DNA of 64,000 nucleotides, taken from the NCBI RefSeq assembly GCF_003997495.1, contig NZ_RZRU01000012.1, positions 1 to 64,000 of the forward strand. The letters run 5' to 3'. Position 1 is the stretch's first letter. Each line of letters starts with the position of its first letter. The stretch is from Mesorhizobium sp. M7A.F.Ca.US.008.03.1.1 (GTDB lineage: Bacteria > Pseudomonadota > Alphaproteobacteria > Rhizobiales > Rhizobiaceae). A model generated the notes under the pieces. It was given only the letters and a program-made list of their open reading frames with translations, was not told where the DNA came from and did no database searches. Position numbers and translations under genes: made by a program. Of the stretch, positions 26,945-39,418 are shown piece by piece.

Positions 26945-29900
26945 GCGGCTCCAGCCGCGTTTTCTCGATCCCGCCCGGAGCGCCGTTTCTGCCGACGCTT
27001 GCCGAGGCGCTGCTTGCCGGCCGTCTTGTTCCGGGGTTTCGATTTGACGGCGACCCGCTCGCTTTGGCCGATGTCACCATCTACGTGCCGACGCGCCGCG
27101 CCGCACGTGCCTTGCGGGGTGTCTTCGTCGACAGTCTGGGGGCACGTGGCGGCGGCGGCTCGGCGATCCTGCCGGTCATCCGTCCGCTCGGCGAGTTCGA
27201 CGAGGATGAGGCCGCATTCGAGACCGAGGCATCGGCAGCCATCGATCTCGCGCCGCCGATCGCGGCGAGCGAACGCCTGTTGCTGCTGACGCCGCTCGTT
27301 CGGGCCTGGAAACGCCGGCTGCCGGCGCATGTCGCCGCGCTTTTCGCCGAGGAGATCGTCATTCCGGCTTCCACCGCCGACGCGATCTGGCTGGCGCGCG
27401 ATCTCGCCCGGCTGATGGACGAGATCGAGACGGAAGGCACCGACTGGGCCAAGCTCACCGATCTGGTGACCGGCAACCTTGCCGGATGGTGGCAGGTGAC
27501 GCTCGAATTCCTCGGCATCGTCACCGAAGCCTGGCCGAAATTCCTTGAAGAGAGCGATCGCTCCAATCCGGCCGCGCATCGCAGCGCGCTGATCCGCGCC
27601 GAGGCGGTCCGGCTGCAGCGCAATCCGCCTGCGGGGCCTGTGATAGCCGCAGGCTCGACCGGCTCGACCCCCGCCACGGCCGAACTGCTTGCCGCGATCG
27701 CGCGCTTGCCCGGCGGCGCCATCGTGCTGCCCGGCCTCGACCGGACGCTGGACGAAGCGTCGTTCCAGGCGATTGCCGCGCCTGGCGCGCGTCCAGCCGT
27801 ACTCGGCCACCCGCAATATGGCCTGGCCAGGCTGATCGGCAAGATCGGCGTATTGCGCGGCGACGTCGAGGAGATTGGCGTGGCCGAACCGCGACTTGCG
27901 CTTCGCGCTGCCCTTGTCGGCGAAGCGCTGCGGCCGGCCGAAACCACCGAACTCTGGGCCGAGACACGTGCCGGTTTCCCGGCGTCCGACATTGCCGGCG
28001 CCTTCGCCGAGGTGACCTTGCTCGAAGCCGCCAGCGAACGCGATGAAGCCGTTGCCATAGCCGTCGCGCTCAAGCGAGCCGTCGAGGACCCGGGCCAAAG
28101 GGCGGCTCTCGTCACCGGCGACCGCGCGCTCGCGCGGCGCGTCTCGATCGAGCTCCAGCGCTTCGGCGTCGTCGCCGACGATTCCGGTGGCACGCCGCTC
28201 GCCAACACCCCGGCGGCCAGTCTGCTCAGGCTGGCGCTCGAGGCATTATTCAGGCCAGGCGATCCGGTTGGCCTGTTGTCGCTGCTCAAGCATCCGCTGC
28301 TTGGCCTCGGCCTGGAACGGGCCGATGTGCGCCACGCGGCGGAGCTGATCGAATTGGTGGCGCTGCGCGGCGGAACTGGTCGCCCAGACATCGTTTCGCT
28401 GCCGGAACTGTTCGAAGCCCGCCTCACCGGCCTGGGTGCCGGCAGCCGGCAGCCCTTCTGGTTTTCCCGGCTGACCGTGCGCTCTATCGAAATTGCGCGG
28501 AATTTGCTCGAACGTCTCAAGCAGGCGCTGGCGCCGCTCGCGGCGTTTCGCGGCCAGGCTGACGCCGACCTTGCCGCGCTGGTCAGGGCCAGTGTCGTCA
28601 CACTCGAAAATCTCGGCCGAACCGCCGACGGCGGCCTTGGCGAACTCTATGCCGGTGACGCCGGCGAGAAGCTTGCCGAACTGCTGCGCGGGCTGGTCGC
28701 GGCTTCGGCTTCGCTGTCCTTCGCGGCGACCGAATGGCCCGATATCATGGCGGCGCTGATCGCGCCTGAAACGGTCAAGCCGGCACAAGGCACCGACCGG
28801 AACATCGCCATCTGGGGCGCGCTGGAAGCGCGCTTGCAGACGGTAGATACGCTGGTCATCGGCGGGCTCAATGAGGGCGTATGGCCGCGCAAGCCCGAGA
28901 GCGACCGCTTCATGTCGCGGCTGATGAAGACCGGCATCGACCTCGAACCGCCCGAGCGGCGCATCGGCCTTGCCGCGCATGATTTCCAGATGGCCATGGG
29001 CGCCAGGAAGGTGGTGCTTTCCCGCTCGGCGCGGGCCGGCGACGCACCCGCCGTGCCGTCGCGCTGGCTGCAGCGGCTGCTGACCTTCATCGGCAGCGAC
29101 CAGGCAGCGGAATTGCGCCGGCGTGGCGACGAACTGCTCGCCTGGGCGCGCGCCCTCGATACGGGTCCAAAACAGGATTTCGCGCCACGGCCGCAGCCGA
29201 AGCCGCCCTTGTCGGTGCGCCCGACGCATTTCTCGGTCACTGAAATCGAGACCCTGCGTCGCGACCCCTATGCCGTCTATGCAAGACGGATCCTCCGCCT
29301 GATGCCGCTCGATCCGGTTATTCGCGACCCCGGAGCCGCCGAGCGCGGCACGCTGTTTCACGCCATCCTGCACCTGTTCTCGGCGCGTGTCGCCGATCCG
29401 CGCGCGCCCGATGCGCTCACCGGCCTCATCGCCGCCGGCCGCGCCTGTTTCGCCGAAGCCGCACTTCCGGCCGATGTCGAGGCCGTGTGGTGGCCACGTT
29501 TCGAAAAACTCGCCGCCAACATCATCGAGTGGGAGCGCACGCGCGCCGACGCGGTGATCCGGCGGCATGCCGAGGAGCGCGCCGGCAAGACCGTGGTCGG
29601 CCAGTCCGGCGTGACGCTGTCCGGCTACGCCGACCGGGTCGACTTGCTGGCCGGCGGCATGGCCGACATACTGGATTACAAGACCGGTTCCTCGCCGTCC
29701 AAGGCACAGGCGCACACACTGCTGGCGCCGCAGCTGGCGCTGGAGGGCGCGCTGCTCAGACGCGGCGCCTTCAAGGATCTGGGCTCACGCGAGCCCTCGC
29801 AACTGGCCTTCATCAGGCTGAAGCCGAATGGCGAGGTGTTCGAGGAATCCATCCTCGAACACAACCGCCAGCCGCGGACCGCGACCGATCTTGCCGAAGA

Positions 29901-30075
29901 GGCTTGGGCGCGGCTGGAAAAGCTTTTGATCCACTATGCCGACCCGGCGACCGGTTATTTGTCGCGCGCGCTGCCGTTCCGCGAGGGCGAGACCGACGGC
30001 GACTACGACCATCTTGCGCGCGTGCTCGAATGGTCGGCGGGCGGCGATGCCGGCGACGAGGGAGGGGAGGCATGA
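26941..30075 (+). CDS. addB: Double-strand break repair protein AddB (alphaproteobacterial type)
   Basis: AddB is the helicase-like/nuclease subunit of AddAB, the RecBCD counterpart that resects double-strand ends for RecA. The 1044-residue protein begins VFSIPPGAPFLPTLA, where Firmicute AddB has a Walker A; no GKT/S P-loop is visible here. The C-terminal PD-(D/E)XK nuclease shows RGTLFHAILHLF, YADRVDLL and DILDYKTGSS, followed by QLALEGALL. ATG 26941 overlaps murU by 4 bases, and its stop overlaps the addA start by 4. Confidence 0.95.
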   Translation: MSGSSRVFSIPPGAPFLPTLAEALLAGRLVPGFRFDGDPLALADVTIYVPTRRAARALRGVFVDSLGARGGGGSAILPVIRPLGEFDEDEAAFETEASAAIDLAPPIAASERLLLLTPLVRAWKRRLPAHVAALFAEEIVIPASTADAIWLARDLARLMDEIETEGTDWAKLTDLVTGNLAGWWQVTLEFLGIVTEAWPKFLEESDRSNPAAHRSALIRAEAVRLQRNPPAGPVIAAGSTGSTPATAELLAAIARLPGGAIVLPGLDRTLDEASFQAIAAPGARPAVLGHPQYGLARLIGKIGVLRGDVEEIGVAEPRLALRAALVGEALRPAETTELWAETRAGFPASDIAGAFAEVTLLEAASERDEAVAIAVALKRAVEDPGQRAALVTGDRALARRVSIELQRFGVVADDSGGTPLANTPAASLLRLALEALFRPGDPVGLLSLLKHPLLGLGLERADVRHAAELIELVALRGGTGRPDIVSLPELFEARLTGLGAGSRQPFWFSRLTVRSIEIARNLLERLKQALAPLAAFRGQADADLAALVRASVVTLENLGRTADGGLGELYAGDAGEKLAELLRGLVAASASLSFAATEWPDIMAALIAPETVKPAQGTDRNIAIWGALEARLQTVDTLVIGGLNEGVWPRKPESDRFMSRLMKTGIDLEPPERRIGLAAHDFQMAMGARKVVLSRSARAGDAPAVPSRWLQRLLTFIGSDQAAELRRRGDELLAWARALDTGPKQDFAPRPQPKPPLSVRPTHFSVTEIETLRRDPYAVYARRILRLMPLDPVIRDPGAAERGTLFHAILHLFSARVADPRAPDALTGLIAAGRACFAEAALPADVEAVWWPRFEKLAANIIEWERTRADAVIRRHAEERAGKTVVGQSGVTLSGYADRVDLLAGGMADILDYKTGSSPSKAQAHTLLAPQLALEGALLRRGAFKDLGSREPSQLAFIRLKPNGEVFEESILEHNRQPRTATDLAEEAWARLEKLLIHYADPATGYLSRALPFREGETDGDYDHLARVLEWSAGGDAGDEGGEA

Positions 30076-33000
30076 AGAAGGCCTATCCCATCCCCAGCGA
30101 CACCGCCTCTAGTCAGGCCCGCGCCGCCGATCCCGGCAATTCCGCCTGGGTGTCGGCGAACGCCGGCTCCGGCAAGACCCATGTGCTGGCTCAGCGCGTC
30201 ATCCGGCTGCTGCTGCGCGGCACCGATCCGTCGAAGATCCTGTGCCTGACCTATACGCGCGCCGCTGCCGCCAACATGTCGAACCGTGTGTTCTCGACGC
30301 TGTCGGAATGGACGACGCTCGGTGACGCCGACCTTGCGGCAAAGGTCGAGGCTCTGGAGGGGCGCCGGCCCGATCTCGAGACCATGCGCCGGGCGCGGCG
30401 CCTGTTCGCCGAGGCGCTGGAAACGCCCGGTGGGCTGAAGATCCAGACCATCCATGCCTTCTGCGAATCGGTGCTGCACCAGTTTCCGCTGGAGGCCAAC
30501 ATCCCGGCTCATTTCGAGATGCTCGACGGCCAGATGGAAGCGTCGCTGTTTGCCGCGGCGCGCCGCGACATGATTTCCGGCACATCCGCCGGTGACAGGG
30601 ATCTGGCCGAGGCTTTTGCCGCCATTCTCGATTGGGGCGGCGAAGCCGGGCTCGACGCCTTGCTGGGTGAGATCGTGCGCAAGCGCGACGGCTTGCGCAA
30701 TTTCATCGACGCCGTCGGGCGTGATGGCGCGCGCTTCCAGGCCCTGTTCGACGAATTCCATTTCCATCCAGGCCAGACGGCCGAAGGCATAGCCGCTTCG
30801 GTATGGCCGTTGCCGGGCTTCCTGCCCGACTATTTTGCCGGCTTTGCCCACGCCGCCGAGGCCGCCGACGCCAGATCGGTGCTGAACAACATCCTGCCCT
30901 ATGCGCGGCAGGCTTTTGCCGAGGGCGATCCCATTCGCCGCCTGCAACTGCTCGCGCGAGCCTTCCTCAAGACCGATGGCGACGCCTACGACCCGGCAAA
31001 GGCCTTCAAGAAGGCCCTGGTCGACCGGTTGCCGGATCTGGCGGAGCGCTATCTCTCGGCCGCCAGCGCCATCGTCGAAACCACCGATCGGCTCGCCCTG
31101 TTCCGGATGCTGGAAGGCACGGCTGCCGCGCTGACCATCGCCGACTGGCTGATCGCCCGCTACGAAATGCTGAAGCGCAGCCGCGGCTTTCTCGATTTCA
31201 ACGACCTGATCACCCGCACCGTCAACCTGCTGGCGCGGCCAGACGCCGGCCCCTGGGTGCAGTACAAGCTCGACCAGGGCATCGACCATATCCTGCTCGA
31301 TGAAGCGCAGGACACCAGTCCGGACCAATGGGAAGTGGTGAAACGGCTGGCGGAAGAATTCTTTGCCGGCCTTGGCGCGCGCGATAGGGTCCATCGCACG
31401 GTCTTCGCCGTCGGCGACGAGAAGCAGTCGATCTATTCGTTCCAGGGGGCTGCCCCGGACTCCTTCGCCGACAGCCGGCTGTTGTTCGCCGGACGAGTGC
31501 GTGACGCCGAGGCGTCTTTTGCCGACCTCAAGCTGACCTGGTCGTTTCGCTCGACCGACGACGTTCTGACCGCGGTCGATCGCGTCTTCGCCGACGCAAG
31601 CGTGAGGCGCGGCATCAGCCATGATCCCGATCCGCTGCGCCACCAGGCGATCCGCACCGACGCACCGGGCTATGTCGAGGTGTGGCCGTCAGTCGGCGCC
31701 GATGTCGTCGATGAGCCCGACGACTGGACGCAAGCCATCGACCATGCGCACGCGCCGGCGGTGCGCTTGGCTGAGAACGTCGCCGCCACCATCGCCGGCT
31801 GGATCGGCAGTGGCGAAATCATCGAAGGCCGCGGCAAGCGGCTGCGGCCGGGCGATGTGCTGGTGCTGGTGCGCAAGCGCGATCGCTTCGTCCATGCGCT
31901 GACCCGGGCGCTCAAACGCCGCGACATTCCGGTTGCCGGCGCCGACCGGCTGAGCCTGCCCGGCCATATCGCGGTCAAGGACCTGATCGCGCTCGGTCAC
32001 CTCCTCATCCAGCCGCAGGATGATTTGTCGCTCGCTGCCGTGCTGCGCAGCCCGATCTTCGATCTGCCGGAAGAGACGCTTTTCGCGCTCGCGGCGGAGA
32101 GGCCGGCTGGCCTGTCGTTGATCGCATCGCTGCGCCAGCACGCCGGCGAAAGCGAGAGACTGGCGAAGATCCTCGCGCAACTCGACATATGGACGAACGA
32201 GGCCGCCTTCAAACCGGTGTTCGAGTTTTACGCTGGCCTGCTGGCGCGCGATGGCATGCGCCGCAAGATGATCGCGCGGCTTGGGCCCGAAGCCGGCGAC
32301 ATTCTCGACGAGTTCCTGAGCTTCTGCCTGGCCGAGGAGCGAACCGGCCTGCCGGGGCTGGAAGCCTTCCTGTCGACGCTGGAAAATGCCGGTCCCGAAA
32401 TCAAGCGCGAGATGGATCAGACCCGCGACGAGGTCCGGGTCATGACCGTGCACGCCGCCAAGGGTCTGGAAGCGCCGGTCGTGTTCCTGGTCGATGGCGG
32501 CTCTGCTCCGTTCAGCGACCAGCATCTGCCACGCCTGATGCCCTTCGACGGCTCCGGCGCAAACTGGGACGGCAAGGGCTATCTTTGGCGCTCGGCCAGC
32601 GATGTCGCCAACGGCTTTTCCAAAGCAGCGGCAGCGCGGGCACGAGAACTCGCCGATGATGAATACCGACGGCTGCTTTATGTCGGCATGACCCGTGCCG
32701 AGGACCGGCTGATCGTCTGCGGCTATCACGGCAAGCGGGCGCCGAACGCCGGCACCTGGCACTCGATCGTCAGCCGTGCGCTGCTCGGCGCTCCGGAGAG
32801 CGAACAACGTCCGCATCCCGCCGGCGGTGAGCCTGTGCATCGTTTCTGTGTGACGAAGCTGCCGCCCGTCGCGCCAAGTTCCGCTGAGCAGATACGGCAG
32901 GCCGAGGGTTTCGGGCCATTGCCGGCAACCTTGTTTCGCCCCTTGCCGCCTTTCGAGGACCTGCCGCGTCCGCTGTCGCCATCCGGCGCCTCGGCGCTGA

Positions 33001-33590
33001 TCGACGAGGGCAAGGAAGCCGTGGTCGACAAGGCGTCGCCGGTGCTCGACGCCGATGCCGAGCCGGGCTTTGCGGTGCTGCGCGGGTTGGCTCTCCACAA
33101 ACTACTGCAGATGCTGCCCGGCATTGCCGAGCCCGAGCGCCAGGGCGCGGCGGAGCGCTATCTCGCACGGACGGGCGCGGGCTGGCCTCCATCAGAGCGT
33201 GAAAAGGCATTGGCTTCGGTCACATCAATCCTGGCCGACGTCAGCTTCGGTCAGCTGTTTGCGCCATCGTCGCGTGCCGAGGTCGCGGTCATGGGCAGCC
33301 TGGACGTAAAGGGCAAGAAGCGCTCGATTTCCGGCAAGATCGACCGGTTGGCGGTGACATCCGACAGTGTGTCGATCGTCGACTACAAGACCAACCGGCC
33401 GGCGCCAGCCTCCCTGGCCGAGGTGCCGCCGGCCTACCTGCTCCAACTCGCCCTCTATCGCGCCTTGCTGCAGCCGCTCTATCCCGGTCGCACGGTCAAG
33501 GCGGCCTTGCTGTTCACCGAGGCGCCGCGGCTGATCGAACTGCCGGCCAGCGCCATGGACGACGCCCTTGCTCGACTCACGGGAGCGTGA
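30072..33590 (+). CDS. addA: Double-strand break repair helicase-nuclease AddA
   Basis: AddA is the UvrD-family motor and 5'-strand nuclease of AddAB. The 1172-residue protein has Walker A ANAGSGKT (29-36), [13 protein letters not shown], Walker [17 protein letters not shown], motif [17 protein letters not shown], motif [16 protein letters not shown] and motif [15 protein letters not shown]. The C-terminal RecB-like nuclease has [17 protein letters not shown] and [10 protein letters not shown] then QLALYRAL. The start at 30072 overlaps the addB stop. A longer in-frame upstream extension is only antisense-free coding of addB in another frame. Confidence 0.97.
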   Translation: MKKAYPIPSDTASSQARAADPGNSAWVSANAGSGKTHVLAQRVIRLLLRGTDPSKILCLTYTRAAAANMSNRVFSTLSEWTTLGDADLAAKVEALEGRRPDLETMRRARRLFAEALETPGGLKIQTIHAFCESVLHQFPLEANIPAHFEMLDGQMEASLFAAARRDMISGTSAGDRDLAEAFAAILDWGGEAGLDALLGEIVRKRDGLRNFIDAVGRDGARFQALFDEFHFHPGQTAEGIAASVWPLPGFLPDYFAGFAHAAEAADARSVLNNILPYARQAFAEGDPIRRLQLLARAFLKTDGDAYDPAKAFKKALVDRLPDLAERYLSAASAIVETTDRLALFRMLEGTAAALTIADWLIARYEMLKRSRGFLDFNDLITRTVNLLARPDAGPWVQYKLDQGIDHILLDEAQDTSPDQWEVVKRLAEEFFAGLGARDRVHRTVFAVGDEKQSIYSFQGAAPDSFADSRLLFAGRVRDAEASFADLKLTWSFRSTDDVLTAVDRVFADASVRRGISHDPDPLRHQAIRTDAPGYVEVWPSVGADVVDEPDDWTQAIDHAHAPAVRLAENVAATIAGWIGSGEIIEGRGKRLRPGDVLVLVRKRDRFVHALTRALKRRDIPVAGADRLSLPGHIAVKDLIALGHLLIQPQDDLSLAAVLRSPIFDLPEETLFALAAERPAGLSLIASLRQHAGESERLAKILAQLDIWTNEAAFKPVFEFYAGLLARDGMRRKMIARLGPEAGDILDEFLSFCLAEERTGLPGLEAFLSTLENAGPEIKREMDQTRDEVRVMTVHAAKGLEAPVVFLVDGGSAPFSDQHLPRLMPFDGSGANWDGKGYLWRSASDVANGFSKAAAARARELADDEYRRLLYVGMTRAEDRLIVCGYHGKRAPNAGTWHSIVSRALLGAPESEQRPHPAGGEPVHRFCVTKLPPVAPSSAEQIRQAEGFGPLPATLFRPLPPFEDLPRPLSPSGASALIDEGKEAVVDKASPVLDADAEPGFAVLRGLALHKLLQMLPGIAEPERQGAAERYLARTGAGWPPSEREKALASVTSILADVSFGQLFAPSSRAEVAVMGSLDVKGKKRSISGKIDRLAVTSDSVSIVDYKTNRPAPASLAEVPPAYLLQLALYRALLQPLYPGRTVKAALLFTEAPRLIELPASAMDDALARLTGA

Positions 33591-33667
33591 CACAACACCT
33601 GCTTGAAGAAGGGCGCGATCACCACCACATTTGGTGGGACAAAAAACTTTCAGAAGGATTTTTCCAT

Positions 33668-33991
33668 ATGGCAACCGTGAAGGTCGACAAGAGCAACTTC
33701 CAGGCTGACGTGCTTGACGCCAACGTACCGGTCGTCGTCGATTTCTGGGCGGAATGGTGCGGCCCCTGCAAGCAGATCGCGCCGGCGCTCGAAGACATCG
33801 CCACCGAACTCGGCGCCAAGGTGAAGATCGCCAAGCTCAACATCGACGAGAATCCGGAGCTTGCCGCCCAGTTCGGCGTGCGCTCGATCCCGACGCTGAT
33901 GATCTTCAAGGGCGGTGAAATGGCCGACATCAAGGTCGGTGCCGCGCCCAAGACCGCGCTGTCGCACTGGATCAATGGCAACCTCGCCTGA
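33668..33991 (+). CDS. trxA: Thioredoxin
   Basis: This is a 107-residue cytoplasmic thioredoxin with the active site [10 protein letters not shown], the buried Asp in VDFWAEW and the cis-proline in [12 protein letters not shown]. It reduces disulfides in ribonucleotide reductase, PAPS reductase and others. ATG 33668 has AAGGA upstream. It has 77 bases of its own leader after addA and a terminator after it. Confidence 0.97.
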   Translation: MATVKVDKSNFQADVLDANVPVVVDFWAEWCGPCKQIAPALEDIATELGAKVKIAKLNIDENPELAAQFGVRSIPTLMIFKGGEMADIKVGAAPKTALSHWINGNLA

Positions 33992-34013
33992 TCGATCTGA
34001 AATTCCTGATATC

Positions 34014-34039
34014 AAGCCCGGCCTCGCGCCGGGCTTTTT
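34014..34039 (+). terminator. Rho-independent terminator of trxA
   Basis: AAGCCCGGC (34014-34022) and GCCGGGCTT (34028-34036) form a perfect 9-base stem with a CTCGC-like short loop, followed by TTT. Confidence 0.92.
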
Positions 34040-34119
34040 GTTGGCGTCATCGGTGCGTGGCTCTGGCTCTCGCGTCCGGGCACTCCATGTCATCTGCTTG
34101 AGCGAGACAGGAGAACCCC

Positions 34120-34401
34120 ATGACCGGATCCGCCAAGGCCACCGTCTTCATCGACAATGAGCGCGTCATCGTCACCGAGTACCGCTTCGCGCCGGGCGAG
34201 AACACCGGTTGGCACCGCCATGGCCACGACTACGTCGTCGTGCCGCTGATGGACGGCAAGGTGAAGCTGTTGACCAAGGACGGCGAATCCTTTGCCGAGA
34301 TGAAGAAGGGCGCGCCTTATTTCCGCAAGGAAGGCGTCGAACACGACGTCATCAATGCCAATGAGGGCGAATACGCCTTTATCGAGATCGAGTTGAAGTA
34401 A
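34120..34401 (+). CDS. Small cupin-domain protein
   Basis: A 93-residue single-domain cupin. The first cupin motif is APGENTGWHRHGHDYVVVPL with paired histidines, and a partial second motif VEHDVINANEGEYAFIEIE supplies a third His. This suggests a metal-binding beta-barrel, but no reaction can be assigned. CAGGAGAACCCC precedes the ATG. It converges on the VOC gene. Confidence 0.82.
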   Translation: MTGSAKATVFIDNERVIVTEYRFAPGENTGWHRHGHDYVVVPLMDGKVKLLTKDGESFAEMKKGAPYFRKEGVEHDVINANEGEYAFIEIELK

Positions 34402-34424
34402 GCCGTCAGGGCCGGCAGGCTCGG

Positions 34425-34844
34425 TTACCAGTCGGCGATACGATCGCCTCCGACGAATTGCGCGCTTTTTTCGGTGTATTCGAACAGCTCGATCTTCACG
34501 CCATTGGGATCGCGTATCCAGGCCTGAAACGTGTCGTCGCAGGCGTGCTTCTTGTCCGTGACATCGACGCCTTTCGATTTGATATGGGCGATCGCCGCGT
34601 CGATGTTTTCAACCTCAAGGCAAAAGTGGTTGATCTGGTTCTGCTCACTGTATGCAGTGCCGTCCTTCTGAAACACCTCGACATGGCTGCTGCCGCCGCA
34701 ATTTAGGTAGAAGCCGAAGATCTTGCTATCGCGCAGAAAATTGAACTGCGTGTCGAGGCCGAGCACGTCGCGATAGAAGCTTCGCGTTGCTTCCAGATCA
34801 TGCGCGAAGATGCAGACGTGAGCGAGCTGCTTGACCGTGATCAT
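34425..34844 (-). CDS. VOC/glyoxalase-family metalloprotein
   Basis: A 139-residue vicinal-oxygen-chelate protein with two beta-alpha-beta-beta-beta modules. AHVCIFAHDLEATRSFYRDVLGL at the start gives a metal His. NHFCLEVENIDAAIAHIKSKG gives the second. DPNGVKIELFEY near the end carries the metal Glu. The lactoylglutathione lyase activity of GloA is possible but the substrate cannot be read from sequence. It lies 24 bases after the folC stop position on the same strand reading away, so it is probably separate. Confidence 0.85.
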   Translation of the reverse strand: MITVKQLAHVCIFAHDLEATRSFYRDVLGLDTQFNFLRDSKIFGFYLNCGGSSHVEVFQKDGTAYSEQNQINHFCLEVENIDAAIAHIKSKGVDVTDKKHACDDTFQAWIRDPNGVKIELFEYTEKSAQFVGGDRIADW

Positions 34845-34868
34845 GACGGGTTCCTCGCAAATCCGACC

Positions 34869-36194
34869 TCAGGTCGGCGGCGTGCCGTTCTCGGCCAGCA
34901 CCGCGCCGGTCAGATACAACGAACCGCTGATCAGGATGCGTGGCGACGGGCCGTCCCAGGTGTCGCGCAGCAGCATCAGCGCGCTGGCGACGGAACTCAC
35001 CGGCTCGGCGGTCAGCCCGGCTTCCGTCGCGCGGATCGCCAGTTCGTCGTTAGGCACGCCGGCCTCGCTGAGGCTCACCGGCACCGTGTAGACATGCCGG
35101 GCGAGGCCCTTGAAGGCACGGAAATAGCCGCTCTGGTCCTTGGTGTTGATCATGCCCGAAATGAGGAACAGCGGACGCGGGTTCTTCTCTTCCTGCTCGG
35201 CCAACGCTTCGGCGACCACCACGCCGGCGCCCGGATTGTGGCCACCGTCGAGCCAGATATCGGCGCCCTTGGGCGCCAGTTCGGCCAGCCGGCCCTGCAT
35301 TAGCTTCTGCATGCGGCCGGGCCAGGCGACATTGATCATCGCCTTTTCGGCGGCGCGATGGCTGATCTCGAAACCGGCCGCTTTGACCGCGGCGATCGCC
35401 GCCGCCGCATTGGCGAACTGGTGGCGGCCGGGCAGCCTGGGCGGCGGCAGGTCCATCAAGCCGTCTTCGTCCTGGTAGACCATGCGGCCGTTTTCCTCGA
35501 AGGCAAGGAAATCCTGGCCGTAGACGAAGGTGGGGCATTCAAGCCGCTCGGCGGTTTCAATCAGCACCTGCAGTGCCGTTTCGCTCTCCTGCGCGCCGAT
35601 GACCACCGGACAGCCGGGCTTGATGATGCCGGCCTTTTCGGCCGCGATCAGTTCGACACGGTCGCCGAGATAGGCCTCGTGGTCGAGCGACACCGGCATT
35701 ATCACCGATACGGCCGGCTCCTTGACGACATTGGTCGCGTCGAAGCGGCCACCGAGCCCGACCTCGATGATGGCGGCGTCAGCCTGGTGTTCGGAAAACA
35801 AGAGGAAGGTGACCGCAGTGAGGATCTCGAAGACGGTGATCGTCTCGCCTTCATTGGCCCTGGCGACGCGGGCGATGGCATCGGCGAAAACCCTGTCCTC
35901 GACCAGCCTGCCGCCGCCATCGGCGGCCAGCCGGTAGCGCTCGTGCCAGTTGACCAGATGCGGCGAGGTATGGACATGGACGCGGTAGTCCGCCGCCTCG
36001 AGCAGGGCGCGCGAAAAGGCGGCGCACGAACCCTTGCCATTGGTGCCGGCAATGTGGATGACCGGCGGCAGCCGGTCCTGCGGATTGTCGAGCCGCTCCA
36101 GGAGCCGCGAAATGCGGTCGAGCGAAAGGTCGAAGCCTTTCGGGTGAAGCGCCATCAGGGCTTCGATTTCGCGGTCGGCGGCAAGCGTTGTCAT
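34869..36194 (-). CDS. folC: Bifunctional folylpolyglutamate synthase / dihydrofolate synthase
   Basis: FolC adds L-glutamate to dihydropteroate and then to tetrahydrofolate. The 441-residue Mur-ligase-family enzyme has the P-loop HIAGTNGKGS (47-56), TSPHLVNWHERYRL, IIEVGLGGRFDATNV, DHEAYLG and LDGGHNPGA. The start at 36194 is preceded by AAGGA at 7 bases; an upstream Met at 36212 is less likely. It is the last gene of the trpFBA-accD-folC run. Confidence 0.96.
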   Translation of the reverse strand: MTTLAADREIEALMALHPKGFDLSLDRISRLLERLDNPQDRLPPVIHIAGTNGKGSCAAFSRALLEAADYRVHVHTSPHLVNWHERYRLAADGGGRLVEDRVFADAIARVARANEGETITVFEILTAVTFLLFSEHQADAAIIEVGLGGRFDATNVVKEPAVSVIMPVSLDHEAYLGDRVELIAAEKAGIIKPGCPVVIGAQESETALQVLIETAERLECPTFVYGQDFLAFEENGRMVYQDEDGLMDLPPPRLPGRHQFANAAAAIAAVKAAGFEISHRAAEKAMINVAWPGRMQKLMQGRLAELAPKGADIWLDGGHNPGAGVVVAEALAEQEEKNPRPLFLISGMINTKDQSGYFRAFKGLARHVYTVPVSLSEAGVPNDELAIRATEAGLTAEPVSSVASALMLLRDTWDGPSPRILISGSLYLTGAVLAENGTPPT

Positions 36195-36318
36195 GGCGCA
36201 ATCCTTGCGCATGACCAGGAAAAACCAGAATCGGTTTCACAAAGGGCCATGCCAATTCAAAAAGCTACAGCGCGCCGGGGACAAGGCGCAATCGCTGTTC
36301 GCGGCGCTTCTTGTCGCG

Positions 36319-37245
36319 TCAGGCCTGCGGACGTGCCTCGGCCGGTATTGTTGCCGGCGGCAGGATTTCCGGCTCGAGCGGCTTTTGCTCCTCCGGCAGC
36401 TTGAGCAGCATCTTCAGCAGCCGCGTGATGGTTTCGCGCAGTTCCAGCCGCGACACCACCATGTCGACCATGCCGTGCTCCATCAGATATTCGGAGCGCT
36501 GGAAGCCGTCGGGCAGCTTTTCCCGGATGGTTTGTTCGATGACGCGCGGCCCGGCAAAGCCGATCAGCGCGCCGGGCTCGGCTATGTGCACGTCGCCCAG
36601 CATGGCATAGGAGGCCGTCACGCCGCCGGTGGTCGGGTTGGTCAAAACGACGATGTAGGGAAGGCCGGCTTCCTTCAGCCGGTCGACGCCGACCGTGGTC
36701 CTCGGCAATTGCATGAGGGACAAAATACCTTCCTGCATGCGGGCGCCACCGGAGGCGGCAAACAGGATCAGCGGCCGCTTGCGCTGCAGGGCTGCTTCAA
36801 AGCCGTGCACGATGGCGTCGCCGGCGGCCATGCCGAGCGAGCCGCCCATGAAGGCGAAGTCCTGCACCGTGACCACAACAGGCAGGCCCTCGACGGTGCC
36901 CAGCGCATTGATGATCGCGTCTTCAAGACCGGTCTTGGCCTTGGCGTCCTTCAACCGATCGACATAGCGCTTCTCGTCGCGGAACTTCAGCGGATCCTGC
37001 ATGACCTTGGGGTTGTCGAGGGTCTCGTATTTGCCGTCGTCGAAGAAGAATCTCAGCCGCTCCTTGGCCGAGATCTTCATGTGATGGCCGGAGGACGGAA
37101 TGACGAACTGATTGGATTCCAGGTCCTTGTGGAACACCATTTCGCCGGTCTCCGGATCCTTGATCCAGAGATTCTCGGGCATGTCGGTGCGCCGGCCGAG
37201 CATCGAATTGATCTTCGGGCGAACGTAATTGGTGATCCAGTTCAT
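36319..37245 (-). CDS. accD: Acetyl-CoA carboxylase carboxyltransferase subunit beta, cysteine-free
   Basis: AccD pairs with AccA to transfer carboxyl from biotin-BCCP to acetyl-CoA. The 308-residue protein has the crotonase-type core with [14 protein letters not shown] and [16 protein letters not shown]. Where the canonical N-terminal zinc ribbon should be (residues ~26-55) it reads [18 protein letters not shown]...SSGHHMKIS. None of the four cysteines is present, and there is no Cys anywhere in the protein. Rhizobial AccDs as I recall them already lack most of these ligands. It follows trpA and precedes folC on the minus strand. Confidence 0.96.
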   Translation of the reverse strand: MNWITNYVRPKINSMLGRRTDMPENLWIKDPETGEMVFHKDLESNQFVIPSSGHHMKISAKERLRFFFDDGKYETLDNPKVMQDPLKFRDEKRYVDRLKDAKAKTGLEDAIINALGTVEGLPVVVTVQDFAFMGGSLGMAAGDAIVHGFEAALQRKRPLILFAASGGARMQEGILSLMQLPRTTVGVDRLKEAGLPYIVVLTNPTTGGVTASYAMLGDVHIAEPGALIGFAGPRVIEQTIREKLPDGFQRSEYLMEHGMVDMVVSRLELRETITRLLKMLLKLPEEQKPLEPEILPPATIPAEARPQA

Positions 37246-37292
37246 CGCTTCGGCTCCTGTCCTGACGAAGATTGGCTAAAGACGTAGGGAAA

Positions 37293-38132
37293 CTATTCGG
37301 CAGCAGCAAGGCGGGCCGAGCGCACACCTTGCGCAAGGCCGCCGACCAGCGTGGCGACGGCCTCGGCCGGGTCGGCGGTCTTCTCGCCCTTCGGTCCCAG
37401 CACATTGGCCACCGCATTGACGATCGCGGTGCCGACGACGACGCCATCGGCATTGGCGCCGATCACCCGGGCCTGCTCGGCTGTCTTGACGCCGAAGCCG
37501 ACGCAGACCGGCAGATCGGTATGGCCCTTGATGCGCTTGACCGCCGCCGCCACCTTGCCGGTGTCGGCAAGTGCCGAGCCGGTGATGCCGGTCATCGACA
37601 CGTAATAGACGAAGCCCGACGTGTTCTGCAGCACCTTGGGCAGGCGCTTGTCGTCGGTCGTCGGCGTCGCCAGCCGAATGAAGTTGATGCCGGCTTTCAG
37701 CGCCGGAATGCACAGTTCCTCGTCCATCTCCGGCGGCAGGTCGACGACGATCAGCCCGTCGATGCCGCTGGCGATCGCGTCCTTGAGGAAGCGGTCGACG
37801 CCATAGATGTAGATCGGATTGTAATAGCCCATCAGCACGATCGGCGTCTCATTGTCGCCGGCGCGGAAGTCGGACGCCATCTTCAGCGTCTTGACCAGCG
37901 TCTGGCCGCCCTTCAGCGCCCGCAGGCCCGCCGCCTGGATCGCCGGGCCGTCGGCCATCGGATCGGAAAACGGCATGCCGAGCTCGATGATGTCAGCGCC
38001 AGCCTTGGGCAATGCCTTCATGATCGACAAAGAGGTGTCGTAGTCGGGGTCGCCGCCCATGAAATAGGTGACGAGCGCCGGGCGGCCTTCGGTCTTCAGC
38101 TTCGCCATGCGGCGATCGATGCGGGTGGCCAT
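37293..38132 (-). CDS. trpA: Tryptophan synthase alpha subunit
   Basis: TrpA releases indole from indole-3-glycerol phosphate and channels it to TrpB. The 279-residue TIM barrel has the catalytic Glu50 and Asp61 in [15 protein letters not shown], then [11 protein letters not shown], the flexible loop VSMTGITGS and GFGVKTAEQ. It begins 2 bases after the trpB stop and is transcribed with trpF and trpB. Confidence 0.98.
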   Translation of the reverse strand: MATRIDRRMAKLKTEGRPALVTYFMGGDPDYDTSLSIMKALPKAGADIIELGMPFSDPMADGPAIQAAGLRALKGGQTLVKTLKMASDFRAGDNETPIVLMGYYNPIYIYGVDRFLKDAIASGIDGLIVVDLPPEMDEELCIPALKAGINFIRLATPTTDDKRLPKVLQNTSGFVYYVSMTGITGSALADTGKVAAAVKRIKGHTDLPVCVGFGVKTAEQARVIGANADGVVVGTAIVNAVANVLGPKGEKTADPAEAVATLVGGLAQGVRSARLAAAE

Positions 38133-38134
38133 GA

Positions 38135-39385
<1,251 letters not shown>

Positions 39386-39418
39386 CGCCGATCTCCTGGC
39401 TTGTCGTTTACAGCACGC

